Positions 1-4,741 of a DNA stretch of 8,501 nucleotides are shown here, one piece after another; position 1 is the stretch's first letter, and every line of letters starts with the position of its first letter. Source of the DNA: Fimbriimonadales bacterium. GTDB taxonomy: Bacteria; Armatimonadota; Fimbriimonadia; Fimbriimonadales; GBS-DC. The position numbers and the translations under genes were made by a program. Below the pieces are notes generated by a model. That model did not search any database. It was not told the origin of the DNA and was given only the letters and a program-made list of their open reading frames with translations. The stretch is taken from contig JANXCK010000259.1 in the NCBI GenBank assembly GCA_025060055.1, positions 1 through 8,501 on the forward strand, in the 5' to 3' direction.

Positions 1-242
1 AGCCCGCGTCGCAGTCCGAAGTTCGTCCACACAGGCGTCGCCAGCGAGTACCAGCCACGCGCCATGTACAAGAAAAACTTTTCAGCGAACCCGTCGATAC
101 CGAGCAAGCTCTCGGCATAGTCGGCGATTTGGCGCAGACGCTCTTCGGGCGTGATGCCTGGTAGCAAATAGTCGCGCGAGAGGAAGCGGCGGCTCTCCTC
201 GTTGAGCCAGTAAAACAACGGTCTCTCCGTAGATATGCGCAT
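1..242 (-). CDS. nrdA: Ribonucleoside-diphosphate reductase, large (alpha) subunit, N-terminal 80 residues; cut by window edge
   Basis: This is the catalytic subunit of class I ribonucleotide reductase, which reduces ribonucleotides to deoxyribonucleotides in the cytoplasm together with NrdB. Only the first 80 codons are present, and the rest lies beyond position 1. The translation begins MRISTERPLFYWLNEES and runs to WYSLATPVWTNFGLRRG. That last stretch matches the conserved 'SL(S/A)(S/T)PV..NFG' segment near the start of the alpha-subunit barrel. The ATG at 242 is supported by a perfect AGGAGG (complement of 250-255) seven bases upstream. The protein starts almost directly at the barrel-entry helices, so there is no room for the roughly 90-residue N-terminal ATP-cone of E. 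coli-type NrdA. The gene lies 94 bp downstream of nrdB on the same strand and is probably co-transcribed with it. Identification rests on family recognition of a fragment plus the adjacent nrdB. Confidence 0.85.
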   Translation of the reverse strand, partial: MRISTERPLFYWLNEESRRFLSRDYLLPGITPEERLRQIADYAESLLGIDGFAEKFFLYMARGWYSLATPVWTNFGLRRG

Positions 243-249
243 GGTAGTG

Positions 250-255
250 CCTCCT
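250..255 (-). promoter_or_regulatory. Ribosome binding site of nrdA
   Basis: The complement reads AGGAGG, seven bases before the ATG at 242. It fixes the nrdA start although the gene is cut by the window edge. It lies directly after the hairpin at 259-281. Confidence 0.75.
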
Positions 256-258
256 GCT

Positions 259-333
259 ATCGCTTGCGAAACGCAAGCAATCTGGCTTGGACTTCCAGTC
301 CAAGCGGTGGGCACGGGCTAAAAGTCCGTGCCC
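259..333. repeat. Three consecutive perfect or near-perfect hairpins filling the nrdB-nrdA spacer
   Basis: The 94-bp spacer is almost wholly occupied by three separate inverted repeats. Hairpin A (259-281) has a 10-bp stem ATCGCTTGCG/CGCAAGCAAT with one G-T pair and an AAA loop. Hairpin B (285-305) has a perfect 9-bp stem GCTTGGACT/AGTCCAAGC with a TCC loop. Hairpin C (309-333) has a perfect 8-bp stem GGGCACGG/CCGTGCCC with a 9-nt loop. No T-run follows any of them on the minus strand, so they do not look like intrinsic terminators. The stems of B and C recur in the hairpin array at 4742-4994, which marks them as members of dispersed repeat families. They could affect mRNA stability or the relative output of nrdB and nrdA; this is inference. 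Confidence 0.8.
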
Positions 334-336
334 CAG

Positions 337-1311
337 TTAGAACAGCTCCGCTTCGCTGAAGCTCTTCATCTTCTTGGAGTAGGTGATGCTCCGCTTGTTG
401 AAAAAGTCGTTTTCTTTGGTGGCGAGTAGTTCGTCATCGAACCAGCGTGTGGCGGCGAGGGCTTGCTCGTCGACGCGGAACAGGGGTTGCAGTCCCACAC
501 TCCGCAGGGAGTTGTTGAATCGGTTTTTGAGGAACTCGTCCACTTGGTGGCGGGGCAGGTATTCCAGCTCGCCGCGTTCGAAGATCCAGTCTAAAATGCG
601 CTGCTCAGCGGTGTAGGCACGCTCTACCGCGCATAGCACAGCATCCTCGAACTCGGCATTGAACCACTCAGGATACTCATGCTGCAGAATACGCACCAGC
701 TCCACGCCGAACAGACCGTGAATCTGCTCCTCCTTGCTGGTGGCTTCCACGATGTTAGAGACACCTTTGAACGCCGCGCGATGCTTATTGAACGCCATGA
801 TAATCAGAAACTGCGAGAACAGCGAGATGTGTTCCACGAACGCCGAGAACAGCAGCACGGTGAGGGCGAACTGACGGTTGTCGCTGCTACGGATACCTTC
901 CTGCGCCTGCTGCAGGTACTGGATACGCTCAATGATGGCTGGGATGCTATGGATTTTCTCGAACTCGCTGCTTAGCCCCAGCATGTCCAGCAGGTGCGAG
1001 TAGGCGTTAGCGTGGCGCACCTCGCTCTCGGCGAAGGTCATGCCCACCTCAGCGATTTCGGGCTTGGGCATGCGGTCGTAAATCCGTGCCCAGAAGGTCT
1101 TGACCGAGACCTCAATCTGCGAGATGGCTAACATGGTGTTTTTGAGCGCGTTGCGCTCATGGGGTTCCGTGCGGGCATACCAGTCCTGCACATCGCCAGA
1201 GAGGGAGAACTCCGTGTGCAGCCAGTAGGAATGACGGATGGCGTCCCGAAACCTTAGCAAGTCGGGATATTCATACGGCTTGAGATGCACCCGTTTCTCA
1301 AACAGCGCCAT
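337..1311 (-). CDS. nrdB: Ribonucleoside-diphosphate reductase, small (beta) subunit
   Basis: This 324-residue class I RNR beta subunit houses the dimetal cofactor and radical used by NrdA. The ferritin-like helices carry the ligand set: Glu97 and His100 in the ESEVRH motif, Glu160 in FSAFVEH, and Glu195 and His198 in EEQIH. Tyr104, four residues after His100, sits where the radical Tyr122 of E. coli is found, which argues against subclass Ic, where this residue is Phe. The first carboxylate appears to be Glu67 (SQIEVSVKTFW) rather than the Asp84 of E. coli. The C-terminal tail (SITYSKKMKSFSEAELF) has the conserved Tyr and acidic/hydrophobic end that docks on alpha. There is no N-terminal ATP-cone. 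The ATG at 1311 follows GGAGGG (complement of 1321-1326) by nine bases. The overall sequence resembles, from memory, NrdB proteins common in Bacteroidota. The metal type (Fe, Mn or mixed) cannot be read from sequence. Confidence 0.95.
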   Translation of the reverse strand: MALFEKRVHLKPYEYPDLLRFRDAIRHSYWLHTEFSLSGDVQDWYARTEPHERNALKNTMLAISQIEVSVKTFWARIYDRMPKPEIAEVGMTFAESEVRHANAYSHLLDMLGLSSEFEKIHSIPAIIERIQYLQQAQEGIRSSDNRQFALTVLLFSAFVEHISLFSQFLIIMAFNKHRAAFKGVSNIVEATSKEEQIHGLFGVELVRILQHEYPEWFNAEFEDAVLCAVERAYTAEQRILDWIFERGELEYLPRHQVDEFLKNRFNNSLRSVGLQPLFRVDEQALAATRWFDDELLATKENDFFNKRSITYSKKMKSFSEAELF

Positions 1312-1369
1312 CGTGCATAACCCTCCATCTGTAGTAGTATCTCTCGCTCAAAAGCGATTTTTCCCGCCT

Positions 1370-1408
1370 GCAGCCACAACCAGTAGCGGTACATTCGGTT
1401 GTGGATGC
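1370..1408 (-). promoter_or_regulatory. Stem-loop at the 5' end of the predicted nrdB leader
   Basis: CCACAACC (1374-1381) pairs perfectly with GGTTGTGG (1397-1404) across a 15-nt loop. Beyond a single mismatch, three further base pairs extend the stem to 1370 and 1408. The predicted transcription start from the promoter at 1415-1445 falls at about 1408, so the nrdB mRNA would begin with this hairpin. A smaller 5-bp hairpin (TCGCT/AGCGA on the minus strand) follows in the leader. It could protect the 5' end or serve as a regulatory structure. I recognise no known riboswitch, and the leader is too short for a cobalamin riboswitch. Confidence 0.5.
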
Positions 1409-1414
1409 TCGTGC

Positions 1415-1445
1415 AGTATACCCTATCTGTTGACGCCTTTGTCAA
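1415..1445 (-). promoter_or_regulatory. Sigma-70-type promoter of nrdB with a dyad over the -35 box
   Basis: On the minus strand a perfect -35 TTGACA (complement of 1440-1445) is followed, after a long 19-nt spacer, by TATACT (complement of 1415-1420). The start point would fall near 1408, giving a leader of about 97 nt to the nrdB ATG. The -35 box is part of a dyad, TTGAC-N6-GTCAA (1430-1445), which could be an operator. No NrdR-box-like sequence was seen nearby. Confidence 0.6.
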
Positions 1446-1473
1446 GGGTTTCGAGGCGACGAATGTTAAATTT

Positions 1474-1491
1474 GCCCCCAAATCTGGGGGC
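1474..1491. repeat. GC-rich hairpin GCCCCCA/TGGGGGC between serpin and nrdB promoter
   Basis: A perfect 7-bp stem with a 4-nt loop lies upstream of the nrdB promoter and downstream of the serpin. On the minus strand it is followed by AAATTTAA rather than a clean T-tract, so it is at best a weak terminator for the serpin transcript. It resembles short GCCCCCA palindromes dispersed in many bacterial genomes. Confidence 0.5.
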
Positions 1492-1531
1492 TAAGTGGCG
1501 AGTGCGTTGGGGGGTTCTTCGTTGGTTTCCG

Positions 1532-1657
1532 TATACCAGTCGGTATTTTGAATGCCGTGATGCCCTCACCCCCAGCCCCTCTCCCGCGCTGCGGGAGAGG
1601 GGAGCTGTGTTCCCCCTCGCCCACGCGGTGGGAGAGGGGGGCAAGGGGGGTGAGGGC
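1532..1657. repeat. GC-rich palindromic repeat with one end motif, just downstream of the serpin
   Basis: CCCTCACCCCC (1563-1573) and GGGGGTGAGGG (1646-1656) form a perfect 11-bp inverted repeat. It encloses two further C-rich/G-rich hairpins, such as CTCCCGC/GCGGGAG. The same core occurs at 3234-3318. The left flank (1532-1553, TATACCAGTCGGTATTTTGA) matches the terminal motif that brackets the modules at 3014-3720. The matching right end is missing: after 1657 only 18 bp remain before the serpin stop codon. This is a non-coding repeat, apparently a one-ended copy. Confidence 0.75.
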
Positions 1658-1675
1658 AATAAAGTTCTTTACGCC

Positions 1676-2896
1676 CTACGGCTCCCGCACAATCCCCAGA
1701 AACAGAATCGTGTTCGTGGGGTGATGCACAATCGCGAACATAAACGGGCGGTCGGCGATGATCTGGAATTCTTTGGGTTCGTACCCCATCGTATACACCA
1801 TTCCCGTCGCAGCAGCGGCTTTCGTGCCTTCCTCGTCGGCTTCTACAGTGGCTTTCTGGCGCACGAGGTGCAACCATATTTGCCCCTTGGCGAGTCGGCT
1901 GAAGTCGGCGCGGTTGCTATCGAAGGCGATGCCCATCCCCAAAGCGGTCAACGCTTTGTTCAGGTCGTACACGCTCTCGATTTTGAAGCGGGGCATCTGC
2001 ACGGTACCGCGCGCGAGCTGGAAGCCCTGCATCCACTTCGACCAGTTTTGGGGAGTGAACTGCTCGCGTAGTTGCGCCACAGTGCGCCCCTCATCGGGCA
2101 GGAACAGGTAGAAGCGATATTCGTCCATGCCGTAGGGCAGCGCAACCGCCTGAAAGCCCTCGCCCTTGTAGTAAGGCAGCTGCTCCTTGAGGCGCATCAT
2201 CGGGACCCTCTTCTCCGTACCGCCTTGCAAGCGGAACGGCGCGTCGCGGGTTGCCGCCTTGGGGAAGCGGTGTTGCCACTTGCCCTCAAAGTAGAGCGCG
2301 TTGACCATAACCATCGCTACTGGCGGCGCGAGGGCGAAGTCGTTGGGCGTAAAGAGCTGGGAGATTAGCCCCTGCGTCTGCTCGCTCGTCCAGCGGTTGA
2401 TAACATCGGCGGCTTCCGCAGGCTTCTCGAAATCGAGGGTATCGATGCGCGCGTCGTAGTGGTCTTGCATCGTTTTCAGGTACTCTGGTTTCGCCTCGAA
2501 GTCATCCGCCAACCATAGCCCGTTCGCGTTGTGGATGCTCACGGCGTCGCTGGGTTGGAGCAGTCGGGTCAGCTCACTCATCTGCTTGTTGAAGGCATCG
2601 AGGTTTACTTGCGAATAGCCCAGCGTCTGGGCAATCGCGTCGTAGGTGTCCCCTGCTGCGCCGTTCAGTGCGGTGGCAAGCGCGATGGTCAGCGAGAGGG
2701 GCGAGAAACAGAGGTTCTGGTCGGAGTCGTCAAGTTGCTGGAGCAGTTTGAACGCAAAAGTGAGGTTCGCTTTCCGGGTCTCAGGCTGTACCTGCACGGG
2801 TTCACTGGCGCGTCGCGGGGTCTCGTCAGGCGTATTCACACCGCAACCCGTTAGCATGAGCGCGGCAAGAACGCACAGAAGCGTCGTTGTGCGCAT
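1676..2896 (-). CDS. Lipoprotein serpin (inhibitory-type serine protease inhibitor)
   Basis: A 406-residue protein begins MRTTTLLCVLAALMLTGC, a lipoprotein signal peptide with lipobox LTGC and acylated Cys18. A linker rich in Pro, Glu and Arg follows, then a full serpin fold from about residue 43. Family landmarks are FSPLSL (64-69), VNALYFEGKW (198-207) and the C-terminal signature IIADRPFMFAI (379-389). The reactive-centre hinge E355-E-G-T-K-A-A-A-A-T364 fits the inhibitory consensus: Gly at P15, Thr at P14 and small residues at P12-P9. The protein should therefore undergo loop insertion and trap a protease. Counting 17 residues puts P1 at Gly371, but the loop is about two residues longer than in alpha-1-antitrypsin, so the scissile bond is somewhere in Tyr368-Tyr372 and the target is unknown. 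The ATG at 2896 is chosen over an in-frame ATG 38 codons upstream because it has a GGAGGG site and starts the signal peptide. The gene stands alone between repeats. Confidence 0.93.
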   Translation of the reverse strand: MRTTTLLCVLAALMLTGCGVNTPDETPRRASEPVQVQPETRKANLTFAFKLLQQLDDSDQNLCFSPLSLTIALATALNGAAGDTYDAIAQTLGYSQVNLDAFNKQMSELTRLLQPSDAVSIHNANGLWLADDFEAKPEYLKTMQDHYDARIDTLDFEKPAEAADVINRWTSEQTQGLISQLFTPNDFALAPPVAMVMVNALYFEGKWQHRFPKAATRDAPFRLQGGTEKRVPMMRLKEQLPYYKGEGFQAVALPYGMDEYRFYLFLPDEGRTVAQLREQFTPQNWSKWMQGFQLARGTVQMPRFKIESVYDLNKALTALGMGIAFDSNRADFSRLAKGQIWLHLVRQKATVEADEEGTKAAAATGMVYTMGYEPKEFQIIADRPFMFAIVHHPTNTILFLGIVREP

Positions 2897-2903
2897 GGCA
2901 TAT

Positions 2904-2909
2904 CCCTCC
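2904..2909 (-). promoter_or_regulatory. Ribosome binding site that sets the serpin start
   Basis: The complement reads GGAGGG, seven bases before the ATG at 2896. The upstream in-frame ATG at 3010 lies in repeat DNA, has no such site, and would bury the signal peptide. Confidence 0.75.
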
Positions 2910-2982
2910 GCTGTATGATACCTGTTCGTGAGGCGAGGAGCTGCGCGCCCGCGAGTTATCTCCTGATGACTACCCAAACCGC

Positions 2983-3009
2983 AGAGAAGGGGGTCAAGGG
3001 GTGAGGGCA
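2983..3009. repeat. Right half of the CCCTCACCCCC-type repeat
   Basis: GAGAAGGGGGTCAAGGGG followed by TGAGGGCA closely matches the right arms of the copies ending at 1657 and 3318, but no left arm is present. It is a partial copy upstream of the serpin gene. The 86 bp between it and the serpin ATG hold the ribosome binding site and no convincing promoter. Confidence 0.6.
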
Positions 3010-3013
3010 AAAC

Positions 3014-3175
3014 TTATATCAATCAGCGTTTCAAATGACGCCATGCCATGTACGGCTGAAGCCGTTCGTATGCAGACGAAGCCGACCTGCGTCGGCTCCA
3101 TAGCCCGCGTCGGCGGGCTTCGTTTGCACAGGAACGGCTTCAGCCGTCTTGTTCGAAACCCCAATCGGTGTAATA
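3014..3175. repeat. Palindromic module 1: nested clover-leaf core with end motifs
   Basis: The core has perfect 16-bp arms (3052-3067 and 3132-3147). Each arm is itself a small palindrome, ACGGCT-GA-AGCCGT. Inside lies a second 13-bp pair with 12 matches (3071-3083 with 3116-3128). Inside that are two side-by-side hairpins, GCCGAC/GTCGGC (3081-3096) and GCCCGC/GCGGGC (3103-3118). The flanks at about 3016-3037 and 3152-3175 are inverted copies, with mismatches, of the terminal motif shared with neighbouring modules. No coding potential is evident; an open frame across this stretch is a by-product of the GC-rich repeat. Confidence 0.8.
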
Positions 3176-3184
3176 TTGCGCTAC

Positions 3185-3348
3185 TTGAAACCCCGATTGG
3201 TAATACCGATCACGGTTTCAAATGCCACATAAACCCTCACCCCCAGCCCCTCCCCCAGAGGGAGAGGGGAGCCGCGTTCCCCCTCTCCCAGAGGGAGAGG
3301 GGGCAAGGGGGTGAGGGCATAACGACGCTTGAAATCCCAATTGGTATA
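3185..3348. repeat. Palindromic module 2: back-to-back end motifs and C-rich/G-rich core
   Basis: TTGAAACCCCGATTGGTA (3185-3202) meets its inverted copy TACCGATCACGGTTTCAA (3204-3221) head to head, with 15 of 18 positions matching. The core (3234-3318) has perfect 11-bp outer arms CCCTCACCCCC/GGGGGTGAGGG. It also contains an internal perfect 11-bp hairpin, CCCCCTCTCCC-AGA-GGGAGAGGGGG (3279-3303). The right end is TTGAAATCCCAATTGGTATA (3329-3348). The core is the same repeat as at 1563-1657. Confidence 0.8.
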
Positions 3349-3353
3349 ATAAC

Positions 3354-3454
3354 CTGACGTTTGTCACTTCGGGCAAAAAGCACAACTCGTAGCGGTTTTG
3401 GGCGGGCGCAACCTACAATATGCCGCACAAATTGGCGAAAGTGACAAACTTCAG
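3354..3454. repeat. Palindromic module 3: GTTTGTCACTT inverted repeat
   Basis: GTTTGTCACTT (3359-3369) and AAGTGACAAAC (3439-3449) are a perfect 11-bp inverted pair. Adjoining CTGA-like bases extend it to roughly 3354-3371 and 3436-3454. The interior of about 70 bp shows no gene. TATAATAACC occurs just outside on the left (3345-3354 region) and again at 3455-3464, so the modules abut. Confidence 0.65.
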
Positions 3455-3603
3455 TATAATAACCCAACTTGCAACCTATCGGCTTTGAGCGGGCGAGATT
3501 CCTTGCTCCGCTCGGAATGACAACGCTCTGCACGCAAAAGTGAACCTGCTATTCCGAGCCGCAGGCGAGGAATCTCAGATAGATAGCAAGTTGGGTTACT
3601 ATA
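3455..3603. repeat. Palindromic module 4: TAACCCAACTTGC arms around an ATTCCGAG-type core
   Basis: TAACCCAACTTGC (3460-3472) is inverted perfectly at 3586-3598, and with the flanking TATA the match reaches 17 of 18. Inside, GAGATTCC (3495-3502) pairs with GGAATCTC (3569-3576), and CTCGGAAT (3511-3518) pairs with ATTCCGAG (3551-3558). From memory, the ATTCCGAG...GGAATCTC unit resembles a repeat seen in many bacterial genomes. The right arm overlaps the start of the next module. Confidence 0.7.
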
Positions 3604-3720
3604 CCAATCGGGGTTTCAGGTGGCGTAGTCGTCGGCGGGGACGCCGACGCTACGCTGGGCATGCTTGTAGCGTCGGCGTCTCGCCGACGACATTACGGCG
3701 TCTGCTGACCCGATTGGTAT
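3600..3720. repeat. Palindromic module 5: ATACCAATCGGG ends around two GTCGGCG hairpins
   Basis: The ends are a perfect 12-bp inverted repeat, ATACCAATCGGG (3601-3612) and CCCGATTGGTAT (3709-3720). Inside are two hairpins: GTCGGCG-GGGA-CGCCGAC (3631-3648), with an outer GTAG/CTAC extension, and CGTCGGCG-TCT-CGCCGACG (3671-3689). The second is identical over 23 nt to a hairpin at 4883-4905. The right end of the module is exactly adjacent to the stop codon of the lipoprotein gene (3721-3723). Confidence 0.8.
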
Positions 3721-4575
3721 TTAGATTCGCGGCGCACCCTGACACGGGTTTGGCGCGGGGAAGTTCGCCAAGTTCACCGTGACCGTAGTGCTGCCGAAGG
3801 TCACCTGCGCAATCCCGCACTGACCTGTGTTGTAGTTGATGGTCATCGGTGGTCCGAGCGGCGCGCCCGTCGGAGCGAGCTGCTGCACCGTGACGGAACC
3901 GCTGGTCGGATAGTTACAACCGCTGCCGGTCGAGACATTGTTGTAAGCAATCTGATAGCTAATCGTGTTGTTACCGACGATAGTGGTTTGCGTGCCCTGT
4001 CCGTTCAGCGTGTATCCACCGCTGTTGTTTGGTGCGAAGGTTCCACTGAACTGGAACTGCACGCTACAGCTTTGCAGAACGCCAGAAGCAGGTGTCTGTG
4101 TCAAGTCCACCGCAACATCGTAGCTCCCGTTCGAGTTCAGTGAGTAGGCAACGCTGCCGTTCAGCACGAAGCCACCACCGCTGTTGAAGTTCTTAAAAGT
4201 AATCCTGAAGGTTCCACCCGTTGGGCTTTGGGCGACGACAATCTTGCCTGAGTAGGTCGGTGCGCCAGGGTAGGGCTGACAGCCTGAACCGAAGTCCAGT
4301 TCGTAGACACCTTGCGTGATCTGGGTGTACTGCGGACAGTTCGGTTGCTGCTGCGTCTGAGGTGGATTCAGGTCATCATTTTGCGGATTGAAGTTGTTGA
4401 AGAAGTTGTTCAGTTGCACGACACCGCCCAACTGTTGTTGTTGTGTTTCGGGCAGTGTGAATTGGGTACCAGCCGACGAACCGCCGCAACCACTTAACGC
4501 AACCAACACGGACAACGAAGCAACCACGATTGGGAGCAACACTAGCGCTCCGCTGAAGAGTCTATGCTTCTGCAT
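3721..4575 (-). CDS. Secreted lipoprotein of unknown function, Gln/Asn/Gly-rich, seven cysteines
   Basis: The 284-residue product has a long hydrophobic signal peptide ending in lipobox ALSGC with predicted acylated Cys30. A low-complexity Gln/Asn/Pro linker (residues 43-78) follows, then a beta-rich domain full of short Gly/Ser/Thr/Asn segments. Six further cysteines (80, 99, 170, 220, 253, 278) could form disulfides outside the cytoplasm. The pattern LDFGSGC..YPG....SGKI (93-112), with later C-Y-P-x-S-G (220-225) and G-x-C-x-x-A-x-V-T-F (251-260), reminds me of uncharacterised lipoproteins in Bacteroidota; this is recall only. The ATG at 4575 is chosen because it has GGAGGG five bases upstream and begins the signal peptide, although the frame stays open to 4878. 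The stop codon directly abuts a repeat, so the C-terminus may have been altered by it. No enzymatic motif is visible. Confidence 0.82.
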   Translation of the reverse strand: MQKHRLFSGALVLLPIVVASLSVLVALSGCGGSSAGTQFTLPETQQQQLGGVVQLNNFFNNFNPQNDDLNPPQTQQQPNCPQYTQITQGVYELDFGSGCQPYPGAPTYSGKIVVAQSPTGGTFRITFKNFNSGGGFVLNGSVAYSLNSNGSYDVAVDLTQTPASGVLQSCSVQFQFSGTFAPNNSGGYTLNGQGTQTTIVGNNTISYQIAYNNVSTGSGCNYPTSGSVTVQQLAPTGAPLGPPMTINYNTGQCGIAQVTFGSTTVTVNLANFPAPNPCQGAPRI

Positions 4576-4741
4576 CGTATCCCTCCGTTTATTCGCACGC
4601 TTTTGCCAAAAAATCAAGTCCCTCGACTGCTGACCTGTTATTTTCAGCTTTGCGTGCGTTGTTATCGCATGGGGATTATCGGTAGAAGGGCGAGGGATTT
4701 TCAGAGGGTATTCGGGCGCGTGCGGGATTGCCGCGGCGTTG
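4576..4741. other. Leader and spacer upstream of the lipoprotein gene
   Basis: About 165 bp hold the lipoprotein ribosome binding site and AT-richer DNA than the adjoining hairpin array. On the minus strand TTGATT followed 17-18 nt later by GAATAAA could be a promoter, but the start point would then lie almost at the ribosome binding site, so I do not call it. No gene is seen. Confidence 0.4.
4581..4586 (-). promoter_or_regulatory. Ribosome binding site that sets the lipoprotein start
   Basis: The complement reads GGAGGG, five bases before the ATG at 4575. It excludes the long in-frame upstream extension, which runs through hairpin repeats. Confidence 0.7.

Noticed and set aside
1312..1408. 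Cobalamin riboswitch in the nrdB leader
   Set aside because: The leader is only about 97 nt, and nothing resembling the B12-box was seen.
1474..1491. Intrinsic terminator of the serpin transcript
   Set aside because: The hairpin is strong, but it lies about 185 nt after the stop and is followed by AAATTTAA rather than a T-tract on the minus strand. It is listed only as a hairpin.
1238..2071. Long plus-strand open frame antisense to nrdB and the serpin
   Set aside because: It overlaps two confidently identified minus-strand genes and the C-rich repeat. Its translation is low-complexity and has no recognisable motifs.
2967..2997. Promoter for the serpin (TTGACC with TAGTCA 19 nt downstream)
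   Set aside because: The -35-like element is part of a repeat fragment, and the -10 matches the consensus at only two of six positions.
3001..3357. Plus-strand open frame across the palindromic block
   Set aside because: It consists entirely of inverted-repeat modules, and the GC-rich palindromes keep several frames open. There is no ribosome binding site and no protein-like composition.
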